Source of the DNA: Microcoleus sp. CSU_2_2
GTDB lineage: Bacteria > Cyanobacteriota > Cyanobacteriia > Cyanobacteriales > Microcoleaceae
Length of the DNA: 49,152 nucleotides
Assembly: GCA_012035135.1 (NCBI GenBank)
Contig: JAAUPI010000006.1
Span: 1 to 49,152 of the forward strand
Direction: 5' to 3'
Part shown: positions 1-8,560 of the stretch, in pieces
Layout of the letters: the number at the start of each line of letters is the position of its first letter
Position numbering within the stretch: the stretch's first letter is position 1
Position numbers and translations under genes: made by a program
The notes under the pieces: model-generated
The model's input: the letters and a program-made list of their open reading frames with translations, nothing else
Databases searched by the model: none
Told to the model about the DNA's origin: nothing

Positions 1-125
1 ACTGCTTTAATAGCTTCAATTAAATTCATTGTTGATGCACTCTGTAGGATAATCGATCGCAATTGGATCGAGTCCGATCGCGATCGACTATTATAATTTA
101 CTTTGGGACAATTAATCCACCCTGC
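1..125 (-). repeat. Insertion-sequence 5' end, copy 1 (runs off left edge)
   Basis: On the minus strand an ATG at 29 opens a frame reading MNLIEAIKA before the window ends. Upstream of it lie a conserved GAGTGCATCA block and an imperfect GATCG-rich hairpin (about 48-95), then a shared end near AATCCACCCTGC. The same arrangement recurs at 33256-33413 and 33540-33664, where the frame is cut short after 15-19 codons. A start such as MNLIEA(I/L)K.IPD is typical of ISAs1-type DDE transposases, so this is read as the 5' end of such an element; whether this copy is complete cannot be seen. Family assignment is inference. Confidence 0.45.
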
Positions 126-295
126 CCCCTACCCCCCCCAAGGGGGGAAGAAGAAAGAGGGAAGAAGAAAGAAAAAAGAGGATGAATGTTTGAGTTCACC
201 GAAGAACGAGACGGAAGCCCGTGGCTCCCGACATGGGTCAGAAGTCGGTTAACTGGAGGTTACGTTGCTTTCCCAGTCAATCCTTGTCTACAGAT

Positions 296-1483
296 TTAAC
301 TTTTCAAGATCTTAGCAATGCGAACATAACGAGCCCAAAATGGCTCCGATCGATCGCTGCAAGATTTCAAATTCCCCTTCTCCTCTAACGATTGTAAAAT
401 TTGATTAGTTTCGCACAGTTTAGCCTCTACCAGCTTGTGTTCGGTGATGTCCTGACAAGCACCGTAAATGCGGACAGCTTGTCCCTCAGCTTCATCCCAC
501 ACAACTTGCCGACAATCCCACAGCCACCGGATTTCCCCCGTTTTTGTGATAATTCGATACTCGCTTACTTCCTTGCAACTTGACGAGCGAGACTGGATTT
601 GTTCTAGCAGCATTTCTCGATCGTCGGGATGAATGCAATCGCATTCTAGCCAGCCTGAAGTTTCGATTTCTGACGGAGTATAACCCGTAATGCGGGTAAA
701 AGCTTCTGTCATCCAATCGCAGGCCCACGTTTTGTCAGGCAATAGGTTAAAAGAATAGGCAAAATCCGAGGTAATTTGCGATAGAATGCGATAATGTGAT
801 TCGGATTCTCGCAGCGCTGCTTCTGAAATCTTGCGTTCAGTGATGTCGCGGGAAATGATTACTATGCCATTGATGCTGGAATCGTGCAACAAATTATTAG
901 CCACGACTTCTAAATACACCCAGTAACCCTCAGCATGACGTTTCCGATATTCTATGGGGCGTGCAATTCCTGGCTGTTCGAGTAATTTAGCAAAATATGT
1001 TTGCCAAACAGTTACATCGTCTGGGTGGAGAAAATCATCTTGAAATCCGCCAAGTCTTGGTTCGAGTTTGTAGCCTAAAATCCGCTCTACTGCAACCGGA
1101 CTTTGCTCGCGGATGCGCCCGTCAGCTTCAACAATTGTAATTAAGTCGGAAGAATTTCGCAGCAGAGTTTGCAATCGGGCTTCGCCTTTAGTCAGTGCCT
1201 GAGTTGCACTTCGGTATTGCCTCGATTCTTGTTGTAATTGCTCCTCTAGCTGTCCGATCCTAGCAGCTTGTTTTCTAAGTTGAATTTCTAATTTGCTATT
1301 GAGTCTTTCTAATTTTGCTATGGATTCGTTAGGAAACAAAAGTGAATGAAATTCGAGAGCCAATTCCTGTAAAGATAAAGATAGGTTATCGATATTACTG
1401 GTTAAAGTTGCTTGTTGCTCTGACGGCAGTTTTTTGAGTTTTTCCTGCAAGTCTTGCAACTGCTTAAATATTTTTTCGATCAT
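296..1483 (-). CDS. PAS-domain sensor protein without output domain
   Basis: The 395-residue protein starts with about 110 residues of predicted coiled coil (leucine- and glutamine-rich), followed by two PAS/PAC domains, roughly residues 106-220 and 230-355. Both PAC motifs are recognisable, ending DITERK and DITEHK, and both PAS units carry the HPDD signature. No histidine kinase, GGDEF, EAL or other effector follows: only about 40 residues remain and they match nothing I recognise. It may act by binding a partner, or be the front part of a truncated kinase whose 3' end was lost; the sequence downstream to position 126 shows no continuation in this frame. It is transcribed toward the insertion-sequence end at the left edge, which makes truncation plausible. 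Soluble, cytoplasmic. Confidence 0.75.
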   Translation of the reverse strand: MIEKIFKQLQDLQEKLKKLPSEQQATLTSNIDNLSLSLQELALEFHSLLFPNESIAKLERLNSKLEIQLRKQAARIGQLEEQLQQESRQYRSATQALTKGEARLQTLLRNSSDLITIVEADGRIREQSPVAVERILGYKLEPRLGGFQDDFLHPDDVTVWQTYFAKLLEQPGIARPIEYRKRHAEGYWVYLEVVANNLLHDSSINGIVIISRDITERKISEAALRESESHYRILSQITSDFAYSFNLLPDKTWACDWMTEAFTRITGYTPSEIETSGWLECDCIHPDDREMLLEQIQSRSSSCKEVSEYRIITKTGEIRWLWDCRQVVWDEAEGQAVRIYGACQDITEHKLVEAKLCETNQILQSLEEKGNLKSCSDRSEPFWARYVRIAKILKS

Positions 1484-1890
1484 TATAGTAACGGTTCCAA
1501 CTCAGAATAGTTAGCCTGTCTATCTATTTTATACAATCATACCAGCTTATTTACGTAAAGTATCAAAATTCTTAAAAGGGAACAGGGAACTTATAAATCT
1601 CGCTCCCCAACAGTTGAGGCTCAATTTTAAGTTATATGCCGTCAGGTTTTGCCCTCCGGGTCAAAAGTGCTCACCAAGACGCGGGCTGGTAATGGGAACC
1701 CCTATCTGCCCCAGGGCGGTTTCATTCTCGGTTGATGGGTTGATGGAGAGAGGGGGAGAGGGAATTGGGTAATGGGGGAATCTATTGGGATTTACCCTGC
1801 GCGTCTCCGTGAATTTTGTATAATCTACTTTCGTAGTACAAATACACTACAATGATATTGTAGCTAGTGCTCTCGCAGGAGGTTTCCCTC
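1484..1890. other. Divergent intergenic region between PAS gene and nucleotidyltransferase
   Basis: About 400 bases with no credible gene. Low-complexity purine-rich tracts (GAGAGAGGGGGAGAGGG near 1745) and a TATAAT hexamer at 1819-1824 about 70 bases before the downstream start are visible; no good -35 box stands at the right distance. The region probably carries the promoters of both flanking genes. Confidence 0.4.
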
Positions 1891-2832
1891 GTGGTAAAGT
1901 CCAATCTTCCTCAAAATTTCAATTTAATTCTGCCCGCAGGAACCCAAATTGTTACCAAAATTGAGGTCAAAAACCCCGCCAGCAACCAATCTTGGAAACA
2001 GGGATTAGTAGGGGTCATCGTTGAATCGCCTACGGACAATTCCCACGCATATTTAGTCAAACTCCCAGATGGAACAGAAGTTAGTCTGCGACGACACGAA
2101 CTCAGTATTCGCAAGCAGTTTCAAAGCGAGGGATTAGAGTCAGGAGGAGATTTTTTAGCAGAATATAATCTCTATGATTCTGTTATTTACCGCTGCATTG
2201 TTGGTTCGAGAGCTTATGGGCTCGATCACGAGCAATCTGATACAGATATCCGGGGGATTTACCTGCCACCAGCAATGCTTCATTGGTCGCTTTACGGCGT
2301 TCCAGAGCAATTGGAAAACCAGGAAAATCAGGAATGTTATTGGGAACTGCAAAAGTTTTTGGTTTTGGCACTAAAAGCTAATCCGAATGTGCTGGAATGT
2401 TTGTACACGCCTTTGGTAGAAACGGTCGCTCCTCTAGCAGCAGAATTGCTGGAAATTAGGGAAATCTTTCTGTCTCAATTGGTTTATCAAACTTACAATA
2501 GTTATGTTTTGTCTCAATTTAAAAAAATGGAGCAAGATTTGCGGAATACAGGAGAAGTTCGATCGAAGCACGCAATGCATTTGATTCGGTTGTTGCTGTC
2601 GGGAATTACGGTGCTGAAGGAGGGGTTTGTTCCGGTTCGGGTGCAGGATTATCGATCGCAACTTTTATCTATCCGCAATCGGGAAATGTCCTGGGAAGAG
2701 GTGAATCGGTGGCGGTTGGATTTGCATCGAGAGTTCGATCAGGCTTTTGCTGTAACTTCCTTACCAGAACGTCCTAATTACGAGAAAGCTAATCAGTTTT
2801 TGATTGAAGCGCGTCAAAGGGCGATCGACTAA
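1891..2832 (+). CDS. YcgL/RlaP-type nucleotidyltransferase (first of pair)
   Basis: A DNA polymerase beta-superfamily nucleotidyltransferase of the PF10127/COG3541 type. The core motif VGSRAYGLDHEQSDTDIRG gives the GS and the D-x-D metal ligands of the family; the following helical part (WELQKF, NPNVLECLYTP, RLLLSG) is also family-like. An N-terminal segment of about 90 residues with beta-rich, SH3-like composition precedes the catalytic domain and is not shared by the next gene. I chose GTG 1891 because AGGAGG at 1877-1882 sits 8 bases before it; a GTG at 1867 would add 8 residues without a ribosome site. Family members are predicted to act in RNA repair or end modification; the substrate is unknown. 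A second, shorter paralogue follows 131 bases later. The TAA stop lies inside the left arm of an inverted repeat. Confidence 0.8.
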   Translation: MVKSNLPQNFNLILPAGTQIVTKIEVKNPASNQSWKQGLVGVIVESPTDNSHAYLVKLPDGTEVSLRRHELSIRKQFQSEGLESGGDFLAEYNLYDSVIYRCIVGSRAYGLDHEQSDTDIRGIYLPPAMLHWSLYGVPEQLENQENQECYWELQKFLVLALKANPNVLECLYTPLVETVAPLAAELLEIREIFLSQLVYQTYNSYVLSQFKKMEQDLRNTGEVRSKHAMHLIRLLLSGITVLKEGFVPVRVQDYRSQLLSIRNREMSWEEVNRWRLDLHREFDQAFAVTSLPERPNYEKANQFLIEARQRAID

Positions 2833-2940
2833 TATCATGTCCGGTCAATTAACATTAATTAAGGATTGAGTGGAAGAGGGGGAAAGAGGGAGAGAGGGGA
2901 GGTAAAGTTAATTATAGGTAATCGACTGGACATCATATTA
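2830..2940. repeat. 111-bp inverted-repeat element between the two nucleotidyltransferases
   Basis: Left arm TAATATCATGTCCGGTC (2830-2846) and right arm GACTGGACATCATATTA (2924-2940) pair at 15 of 17 positions, with weaker pairing continuing inward. The interior is a GAGAGGGGGAAAGAGGG tract. The same end sequence (TAATATCATGTCCG) occurs again at about 6757, suggesting a dispersed small mobile or palindromic element. Its left arm supplies the stop codon of the upstream gene. Confidence 0.6.
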
Positions 2941-2963
2941 CCATTTATACAATTAGCAAAAAA

Positions 2964-3734
2964 ATGATAGAGTACATTTCTGATTTAGCCAAAATTATCT
3001 CCGATCGATCTTATCCGCTGCTGTTTGCGACTGTCAGTGGCTCGCATTTATACGGGTTTCCTTCCGTAGATTCTGACTTTGATTTGCGGGGAGTTCATAT
3101 ATTGCCATTACCCGAAGTAGTTGGACTGATTTTGGGACGAGAAACTCTTGAAGTTTCTGAGGTGCGGGAGGGATTGGAACTAGATTTAGTAACTCACGAT
3201 ATCAAGAAATTTTTTGATTTGCTGTTGCGGCGGAATGGCTATGTACTCGAACAACTTTACTCGCCACTAATAGTTTACACTACTCCCGAACATGAGGAAT
3301 TAAAGGCGATCGCTTCTAGCTGCATTACTAAACATCACAGTCACCACTATCTCGGTTTTGCTCAAACTCAGTGGAAATTGTTTGAGAAAGAACGCCCGCG
3401 TCGCGTGAAACCGCTGCTGTATGTTTTCCGGGTGTTACTGACAGGAATTCATTTGATTCAAACGGGGGAGGTTGAGGCTAATTTGGTGAAACTTAATGAA
3501 AAGTTTCAGTTGTCGTACATTCCTGATTTGATTGCAATAAAGTTGGGCGGACAGGAACAATCGGTGGTGGAAGATGCGGATCTCGAGTTTTATCGACAAG
3601 AGCGCGATCGACTGATTAATCTATTGGAAGATTCAAGCCGTACAAGTCATTTACCGTCAAATCCTGATGCGAAATTTGCACTCAATGAATTACTGATTAA
3701 AGTGAGGATGAGATCTATAGCAGTTGAGAGTTGA
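2964..3734 (+). CDS. YcgL/RlaP-type nucleotidyltransferase (second of pair)
   Basis: A 256-residue paralogue of the preceding protein (PF10127/COG3541). The catalytic motif is VSGSHLYGFPSVDSDFDLRG near residues 24-43, with the two metal-binding aspartates intact, followed by the family pattern EQLYSPL and RVLLTG. It lacks the extra N-terminal segment of its neighbour. ATG 2964 follows an A-rich stretch without a strong ribosome site. The two genes are co-directional and probably co-transcribed, but an inverted-repeat element lies between them. Nucleotidyl transfer to RNA ends is the prediction for the family; the actual substrate is unknown. The TGA stop overlaps the first base of a MITE-like element. 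Confidence 0.8.
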   Translation: MIEYISDLAKIISDRSYPLLFATVSGSHLYGFPSVDSDFDLRGVHILPLPEVVGLILGRETLEVSEVREGLELDLVTHDIKKFFDLLLRRNGYVLEQLYSPLIVYTTPEHEELKAIASSCITKHHSHHYLGFAQTQWKLFEKERPRRVKPLLYVFRVLLTGIHLIQTGEVEANLVKLNEKFQLSYIPDLIAIKLGGQEQSVVEDADLEFYRQERDRLINLLEDSSRTSHLPSNPDAKFALNELLIKVRMRSIAVES

Positions 3735-3876
3735 TACCAAATCCGGCTTTCCCATCCCCGTTATAATTGGTATGGTGCGTCGCTATGAGATCTCCCAATA
3801 GCAACGAGAGTTGTTCGTAGCGACGCACCCTACATTTACGAGATTATAAAAGGGGTAAGTAACCCGGATTTGGTAT
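3734..3876. mobile_element. MITE-like element, copy A (143 bp)
   Basis: The ends are ATACCAAATCCGG and its exact complement CCGGATTTGGTAT. An inner pair GGTGCGTCGCTA / TAGCGACGCACC makes a second stem. The whole element recurs in reverse orientation at 11791-11942 with only two substitutions and one 9-bp duplication. No reading frame is present, so it would need a transposase in trans. The flanks show GAGAGTTG on both sides, a possible 8-bp target duplication, but the right flank is itself a run of GAGAGTT so this is uncertain. Confidence 0.8.
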
Positions 3877-3965
3877 GAGAGTTGAGAGTTGAGAGTTAGA
3901 GCGATTTCAATCGCCGAATGATCAAAAAAGACTTAACTATGAATAAATTAGATTATGAGTCCTAT

Positions 3966-4601
3966 TTAATGTCGGCTTCTAGAGACAATTTTCTCCAATT
4001 TGTGGCATCCGGCTGCGGATAAACCAAAACTTTTAATTTCGCTTTTAAGGTTTGATAAAGTGCCAAAGCCGGCGACATAACCGTTAACTTTGGCTGCGAT
4101 ATTAGAGTTGATGAACTGCTGACGATCGCACGTTCGATCGAATTCTTTCATCAATTCTGCGTGCTGACGCAAATAATACTTTTGATGGTAATCTTCAGCC
4201 AAATAAAACGCAATCAAAGGTTCAACTAAAGTATAGATTTCGCCTCCAGCAGTTCTTTCGCGATCGAATTTTATTTCAATCGATCGCCTTTGTTCTTGAC
4301 TGTGATAAAAAACCGCATCCATATACTGTCTCGACCAATTAGGAGATTGTCGTGGATTGTGGCTTGTCCAGAAAATATCCAGCAGTTCTCCATAAGAAAT
4401 TCGCGTGCGATCGAAATCGATTTCTACTACTTCAATATGATTGCCTATATGATGATAATTCGGGCTTTCTGTAGTGCCTCCCGCGTAACCGACGCGAGTC
4501 CGCAAGACAGCTTCCATCACTCCAAATTGCGCGTCTGGAGACCAAAAACAGCCAAGTCCAAAAGTCGCAGTTTCGATCGTTTTAGGTGATTGAGCATTCA
4601 T
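3966..4601 (-). CDS. msrA: Peptide methionine sulfoxide reductase MsrA
   Basis: Reduces methionine-S-sulfoxide in proteins. The catalytic motif GCFWSPDAQFG lies near the N-terminus, followed by the family pattern RVGYAGG, PNYHHIGNHIEVVEIDFD and LAEDYHQKYY. A late cysteine (AAGCHKLE) near the C-terminus is the probable resolving residue. I chose ATG 4601 (MNAQSPKT) rather than ATG 4652: the longer form adds 17 residues without similarity to the family and overlaps the upstream gene. With this start 34 bases separate it from the zinc-ribbon gene, so the two are likely one transcript. Length about 211 residues is normal for the plant/cyanobacterial type. Confidence 0.9.
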   Translation of the reverse strand: MNAQSPKTIETATFGLGCFWSPDAQFGVMEAVLRTRVGYAGGTTESPNYHHIGNHIEVVEIDFDRTRISYGELLDIFWTSHNPRQSPNWSRQYMDAVFYHSQEQRRSIEIKFDRERTAGGEIYTLVEPLIAFYLAEDYHQKYYLRQHAELMKEFDRTCDRQQFINSNIAAKVNGYVAGFGTLSNLKSEIKSFGLSAAGCHKLEKIVSRSRH

Positions 4602-4635
4602 AATTCTGACATCTGTATTAGTCCTATTTTTCAAT

Positions 4636-4992
4636 CTAAATAGACAGCCCAATACTAATAATAATTAAACCCAATAAAACCAACCAGACTAGATGGCGTT
4701 GACACCAATTTTTTACTAATTGGGCCCAACCGCCACTGATGTATTTGGTAGTTTCAGGAACTAATGGTTCGGCTCGGTCGTGATAAAGCGTGCATTCTTT
4801 GGCAAAGGGACGCTGCGGATAGTTGCAAGTGTCGTCTTCGTGGTAAATACAGGTAGTGCACAGAAATTCTGCCGGTTTCGATCGATACAGGGGGATACCC
4901 GGATGACCGAAGGCTTTGAGAGGGGCTTGGCAGTGGGGGCAGGTAATGCTTCGGGCCTCCACGGGTTGGTGACAGCGAGGGCAATCAGGCAT
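4636..4992 (-). CDS. Zinc-ribbon protein with C-terminal membrane anchor
   Basis: 118 residues. The N-terminus holds a classic double CxxC ribbon (CPRC at residues 4-7 and CPHC at 18-21); a second cysteine cluster (CTTC, then single cysteines in DTCNYP and KECTLY) covers residues 45-70. The C-terminal 20 residues (HLVWLVLLGLIIISIGLSI) form one transmembrane helix. Conserved small cyanobacterial protein of unknown function as far as I can tell; it would sit on a membrane with the metal-binding part probably in the cytoplasm. It lies just upstream of msrA in the same direction. Confidence 0.7.
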   Translation of the reverse strand: MPDCPRCHQPVEARSITCPHCQAPLKAFGHPGIPLYRSKPAEFLCTTCIYHEDDTCNYPQRPFAKECTLYHDRAEPLVPETTKYISGGWAQLVKNWCQRHLVWLVLLGLIIISIGLSI

Positions 4993-5334
4993 TGACGACA
5001 GGGTGATGGGGTAAAGTTGCAGGTAGGTAGATTAGCGGGTTTTCCGAACGCCGATCGGCCGATCGCACTCGCCACCAGGCGGCGGGATGCTCCAAAATAG
5101 AAAGGTAGGTCGATCGATTTTGGAGGCGACCTCAGGGGTAATTCCGGGGGTTGATCGGTTTTGGGTTGATGACAAGCGTTGAAACATCAGGCTTGTACCA
5201 AAAAATATCGTCCAAAATCTCAAATCCAAAATTCGATCGGGGCGGATGTAACTTCAAGTTTACAGAGGCTTTCGTGACTTTGGCAGGCGACTTGAGTCGA
5301 TCGGGTCTTTTGGGGCAAACAGTAGGAAAAATCT
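4993..5334. other. Intergenic region, divergent promoters
   Basis: 342 bases between the minus-strand zinc-ribbon gene and the plus-strand phasin-like gene. It is rich in CGATCG palindromes but I see no gene, no tRNA and no convincing promoter pair. Presumed to hold the start sites of both neighbours. Confidence 0.35.
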
Positions 5335-5661
5335 ATGGATAACAATAACAACTTACTCAAACAACTGGTCATGCTGGGCATCGGTACTACCTCCCTGGTG
5401 GCCGAGAAATTGCAGGAAGCGAGTGACCAGTGGGTCAAAGATGGCAAAATCAATCCCGATCAAGCCAAAACCTTTGTCGATGATATGACGGAACAACTCA
5501 AATCCGAGCAGGGGAACTGGGAGACGCAGTTGCAGCGCCAATTGCGGAATATCCTCCAAGATATGGGAGTTCCCCGGCAGTCGGAAATGGATGAGTTGCG
5601 CGGCCGGCTCGATCGTTTGGAGCGGCAGGTGCGGGATTTGGAAAACCGTCACTGGCGCTGA
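5335..5661 (+). CDS. Phasin-like coiled-coil protein
   Basis: 108 residues: an N-terminal amphipathic helix (LLKQLVMLGIGTTSLVAEKL), a middle pattern VKDGKINPDQAKTFVDDM, and a C-terminal heptad-like coiled coil (MDELRGRLDRLERQVRDLE). This order is typical of the short phasin / polyhydroxyalkanoate granule-associated proteins found throughout cyanobacteria, many of which occur in species without proven PHA synthesis. Probable role: surface coat of storage granules or a small helical scaffold. Stand-alone gene. Confidence 0.7.
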   Translation: MDNNNNLLKQLVMLGIGTTSLVAEKLQEASDQWVKDGKINPDQAKTFVDDMTEQLKSEQGNWETQLQRQLRNILQDMGVPRQSEMDELRGRLDRLERQVRDLENRHWR

Positions 5662-6091
5662 GTTTGGTGGGATGAATTGTGGGCTGCTATTTTGTGATAA
5701 AATAGTCACCGAATTTATCACAAAGTAAAGCGGGATGCAGGAAGCGAGCGTGGCTTCAGCCCTTCCTAGGAAAGCGACGCTCCCGACTTGAGTCGCCTAC
5801 AATCTTGTTCTATAATTAAAGCGTTCGTTGAGAACAATCAACTACGTGTTGAACCATTCCTAGTACGGCGAAATTCCGGCTACTTAGTACGGGGCTAGAT
5901 ACCCAACACAAAAAGAGCAGGGTGGTGAGCGTACCGAACTGGCGAAAGTGTTGAACTCCGAAAGCACTAAAAAGCAGATAAGTAAGCGCAATTGCAGCGT
6001 CGCAAGACAGTTGTTTTGAGCGTCTAGAGGTACCTTGACTGAAGTCCTGGGGAGTATCAAAATTCACAGAGTGTAAGAAGGAGGATTAATT
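5662..6091. other. Intergenic region with inverted repeat and long leader
   Basis: 430 bases. A perfect 11-bp inverted repeat TTTGTGATAAA / TTTATCACAAA lies at 5691-5724 just after the phasin-like gene and may end its transcript, though it is AT-rich and lacks a T-run. After a promoter-like pair (5788-5816) about 275 bases precede the FKBP gene; this would be a long 5' leader. A minus-strand frame of 83 codons at 5816-6067 exists but has no visible support. Confidence 0.4.
5788..5816 (+). promoter_or_regulatory. Sigma-70-type promoter candidate for FKBP gene
   Basis: TTGAGT at 5788-5793 and a perfect TATAAT at 5811-5816 are separated by 17 bases. Downstream lies the FKBP gene, about 275 bases away on the same strand. 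Predicted from sequence only. Confidence 0.4.
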
Positions 6092-6679
6092 TTGCGAGGA
6101 ATTCTGGTCAGCTTAGGGGTAATGTTGGTTTGCTTTTTGTTTTTGATAGTGGCTCAAGTTACCGATTCTCCACGGAAAGCGATAGCAGCCGAATTGAATA
6201 ATCCTCAATCCCTAACTGCTGTTGAAATGTTGTCAGCGCCATCTCTAGCTCGAGATAGCGTGCTAGTAGCTGAGGCTACTTTACCACAAGTACCAGCTAC
6301 GATCGCTGGCAATAATATGACTGAAAATACTGAAAAAACTGTCACCACAGATTCTGGTTTGAAGTACGTCGAATTGGAAGAGGGCAATGGGGCGACTCCA
6401 AACACCGGCCAGACAGTAGTGGTTCACTACACCGGTACTTTGGAGGACGGCACGAAGTTTGATAGTTCGCGCGATCGCAATTCTCCTTTTCAGTTCAAAA
6501 TTGGTGTGGGCCAAGTAATTAAGGGTTGGGATGAAGGTGTCGGTACGATGAAGGTTGGTAGCCGCCGTCAGTTGATTATTCCTCCCGAACTCGGTTACGG
6601 TGCTCGCGGTGCTGGCGGGGTGATACCTCCGAATGCGACGCTGATTTTTGATGTGGAATTGTTGAAAATTGCTGGCTAA
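6092..6679 (+). CDS. FKBP-type peptidyl-prolyl cis-trans isomerase, exported
   Basis: 195 residues. An N-terminal hydrophobic segment (residues 4-20, [19 protein letters not shown]) is a signal peptide or anchor, then a 70-residue linker, then one complete FKBP domain (about residues 85-195) with the family pattern [29 protein letters not shown] and IPPELGYG. It should catalyse proline isomerisation in periplasm or thylakoid lumen. The start is TTG at 6092: AAGGAGG lies at 6078-6084, 7 bases before it, and the next in-frame ATG would remove part of the signal segment. Confidence 0.9.
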   Translation: MRGILVSLGVMLVCFLFLIVAQVTDSPRKAIAAELNNPQSLTAVEMLSAPSLARDSVLVAEATLPQVPATIAGNNMTENTEKTVTTDSGLKYVELEEGNGATPNTGQTVVVHYTGTLEDGTKFDSSRDRNSPFQFKIGVGQVIKGWDEGVGTMKVGSRRQLIIPPELGYGARGAGGVIPPNATLIFDVELLKIAG

Positions 6680-6980
6680 GTAGCTCAACTTAACGAAGGG
6701 TAAAACTTTTACGTTTTTTGGAAACCCGGTTTCTCAAAGAAACCGGGTTTCTGTGTAATATCATGTCCGATCGAACGATCGTAGTATCTCGTCGGTCAGG
6801 GCAGGTTTTTACAGCTTTTTTCAAGTATGTGAGGTACACAAAAAAGGTAAGGACACGGCGGCAGTGCCGTGTCCCTACGGGGTTGTTAAATGTACCTCAT
6901 AAATCTGCAATCTGCTGTAAGATTGTCAATATCTCCCCATCTCCCACTCTCCCCCTCTCTTTTCTTCCTTCTTCTATAAT
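6680..6980. repeat. Convergent intergenic region with two perfect hairpins
   Basis: Between the converging FKBP and dnaB genes. A perfect 14-bp stem GAAACCCGGTTTCT (6721-6734) / AGAAACCGGGTTTC (6738-6751) and a 9-bp stem GGACACGGC (6851-6859) / GCCGTGTCC (6866-6874) are present. The first may serve as a bidirectional terminator although no T-run follows it. The second recurs near 33488-33513 as GACACGGC / GCCGTGTC. A frame at 6718-7122 crossing into dnaB is a shadow. Confidence 0.55.
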
Positions 6981-8306
6981 TTACGATCGCTTGGGAGATG
7001 CCAGATTGCGAAAGCAGGTAAATTGGCCGTCAAATAATAGTTTGATAATTCCTGTCGGGCCGTTTCTGTGCTTGGTAATAATGACTTCTGCAATTCCGCG
7101 ATCGGGCGAATCGGGGTTGTAATATTCATCGCGGTACAGCATAATTACTAAATCCGCGTCCTGTTCAATACTTCCGCTTTCTCGTAAATCTGACATCATC
7201 GGTCGCTTGTTTGTCCTCGCTTCCACACTTCGACTCAACTGAGACAAGGCAATAATCGGCACGCTGAGTTCCCGCGCTAAACCTTTGAGACTCCTGGTAA
7301 TTCGAGATAATTCTTGGACTCGATTTTCGCTGCTTCCTTCCATTAATTGCAGGTAATCCAGCAAGATTAATCCTAGAGTTCCACCTTGTTCTGCTTGGAG
7401 GCGACGGGCTTTCGATCGCATCTCCGTAACGGTAATATTGGGAGTATCGTCAATAAAAATTGGCAGTTCTGATAAGTTACCAATAGCTTCACTAATCGGT
7501 TCCCATTCGTTTTGGCTAATTCTGCCCGATCGCAACCTGTTACTTTCTATTTTAGCTTCGCCGGAAAGGATGCGCTGCACTAACTGTTCTTTTGACATTT
7601 CTAAGCTAAAAACAGCAACGGGCAATCTTTGTTGACCTGCGGCGATGTGGTGGGCGATATTGGTACAAAAAGCCGTCTTTCCCATTGCCGGTCTCCCAGC
7701 AACGATGATTAAATCCGATCGCTGAAAGCCTCCTGTCATCGCATCTAAGTCATAAAAACCGCATGGAATGCCGGGAAGTGTCAGCCCTTCATTGCGATTT
7801 TCTAGTTCTTGAAATGTGACATTTAAAGTTTCGCCGATCGACACTAAATCTTGTTGCGGGCGTTCTTGAGTTATACCAAAAACTTCTTGTTCGGCGCGAT
7901 CTAAAACTGTTTCTAACGGTATAGCTGTTTCGTAACCCAATTGTACGATGTTGTTGCCGGCTTCGATCAGTCTGCGGCGTTGATATTTGTCTTCAACTAA
8001 GATTGCATATTGGTCAATGTTGACGGCTGAAACAGTACGATCGACCAATTGCGCTAGTTTTGTTTGCCCGCCGATTTGCTCTAACTGATTGCGATCCGCT
8101 AGGGAAGTAGTAACTGTCATCAAATCGGTAGGCTGACCTTTAAAAAACAGATCTAAGGCCGATCGATAAATGACTTGATGAGCGGTGATGGCAAAAAAAT
8201 CGGGACGCAAAAGTTCGGCAATTCGGGAAATAGCTTCGGGGTCAATTAAAATCCCGCCCAAAATTGCTTCTTCTGCCTCTACATTTGTTGGCATCAAGTC
8301 GCTCAT
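6981..8306 (-). CDS. dnaB: Replicative DNA helicase DnaB
   Basis: 441 residues, the normal length for a cyanobacterial DnaB without inteins. The N-terminal domain begins PTNVEAEEAILGGILIDPEA; the RecA-like domain carries Walker A GRPAMGKTAF near residue 205, Walker B LILLDYLQLM, and the late motifs ALSQLSRSVE and SDLRESGSIEQDADLV. Many cyanobacterial dnaB genes hold an intein at or after the Walker A loop; here the motifs are uninterrupted. Hexameric 5'-3' helicase at the replication fork. rplI lies upstream in the same direction, a pairing seen in many bacteria, separated here by repeats. Confidence 0.95.
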   Translation of the reverse strand: MSDLMPTNVEAEEAILGGILIDPEAISRIAELLRPDFFAITAHQVIYRSALDLFFKGQPTDLMTVTTSLADRNQLEQIGGQTKLAQLVDRTVSAVNIDQYAILVEDKYQRRRLIEAGNNIVQLGYETAIPLETVLDRAEQEVFGITQERPQQDLVSIGETLNVTFQELENRNEGLTLPGIPCGFYDLDAMTGGFQRSDLIIVAGRPAMGKTAFCTNIAHHIAAGQQRLPVAVFSLEMSKEQLVQRILSGEAKIESNRLRSGRISQNEWEPISEAIGNLSELPIFIDDTPNITVTEMRSKARRLQAEQGGTLGLILLDYLQLMEGSSENRVQELSRITRSLKGLARELSVPIIALSQLSRSVEARTNKRPMMSDLRESGSIEQDADLVIMLYRDEYYNPDSPDRGIAEVIITKHRNGPTGIIKLLFDGQFTCFRNLASPKRS

Positions 8307-8560
8307 TTATTATTGGTAATAGGTAATGGTAATGGGTAATTGGTGATTGGTAATTGGTGATTGGTAATTGGTGATTGGGAATTTGTAATGGCGACGTACC
8401 CTACTGTTACTGTTATTAGTCAGGTGCGTCACTGCGAGATTGTCGCTACAATTAGGAATTTGTGATGGCGACGCACCCTACTATTACTGTTGCATGAGTT
8501 TTGACAATTAGTATTACTTACTACCAATTCCCCATGCCCCATTCCCATTCCCCATCACTG
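8307..8560. repeat. Tandem and direct repeats between rplI and dnaB
   Basis: From 8317 to 8378 runs a 14-bp unit TAATTGGTGATTGG in about four imperfect copies. Then a 36-bp imperfect direct repeat (8379-8414 and 8456-8491; three mismatches) containing TGGCGACG(T/C)ACCCTACT occurs with a 77-bp period. Both separate two genes usually transcribed together. No coding potential. Confidence 0.65.

Noticed and set aside
190..290. Possible IS200/IS605 end near GGAAGCCCGTGGCTCCC
   Set aside because: A short partial likeness only; no proper stem of the right length could be drawn.
5816..6067. Minus-strand 83-codon frame before the FKBP gene
   Set aside because: No ribosome site, no recognisable family and the composition is unlike neighbours; it lies in the leader of the FKBP gene.
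6718..7122. 134-codon plus-strand frame with a methionine-rich start
   Set aside because: It begins in a palindromic repeat and overlaps the 3' end of dnaB on the other strand; a shadow frame.
6981..8306. Possible intein in dnaB
   Set aside because: All helicase motifs are contiguous and the length is normal; no extra domain.
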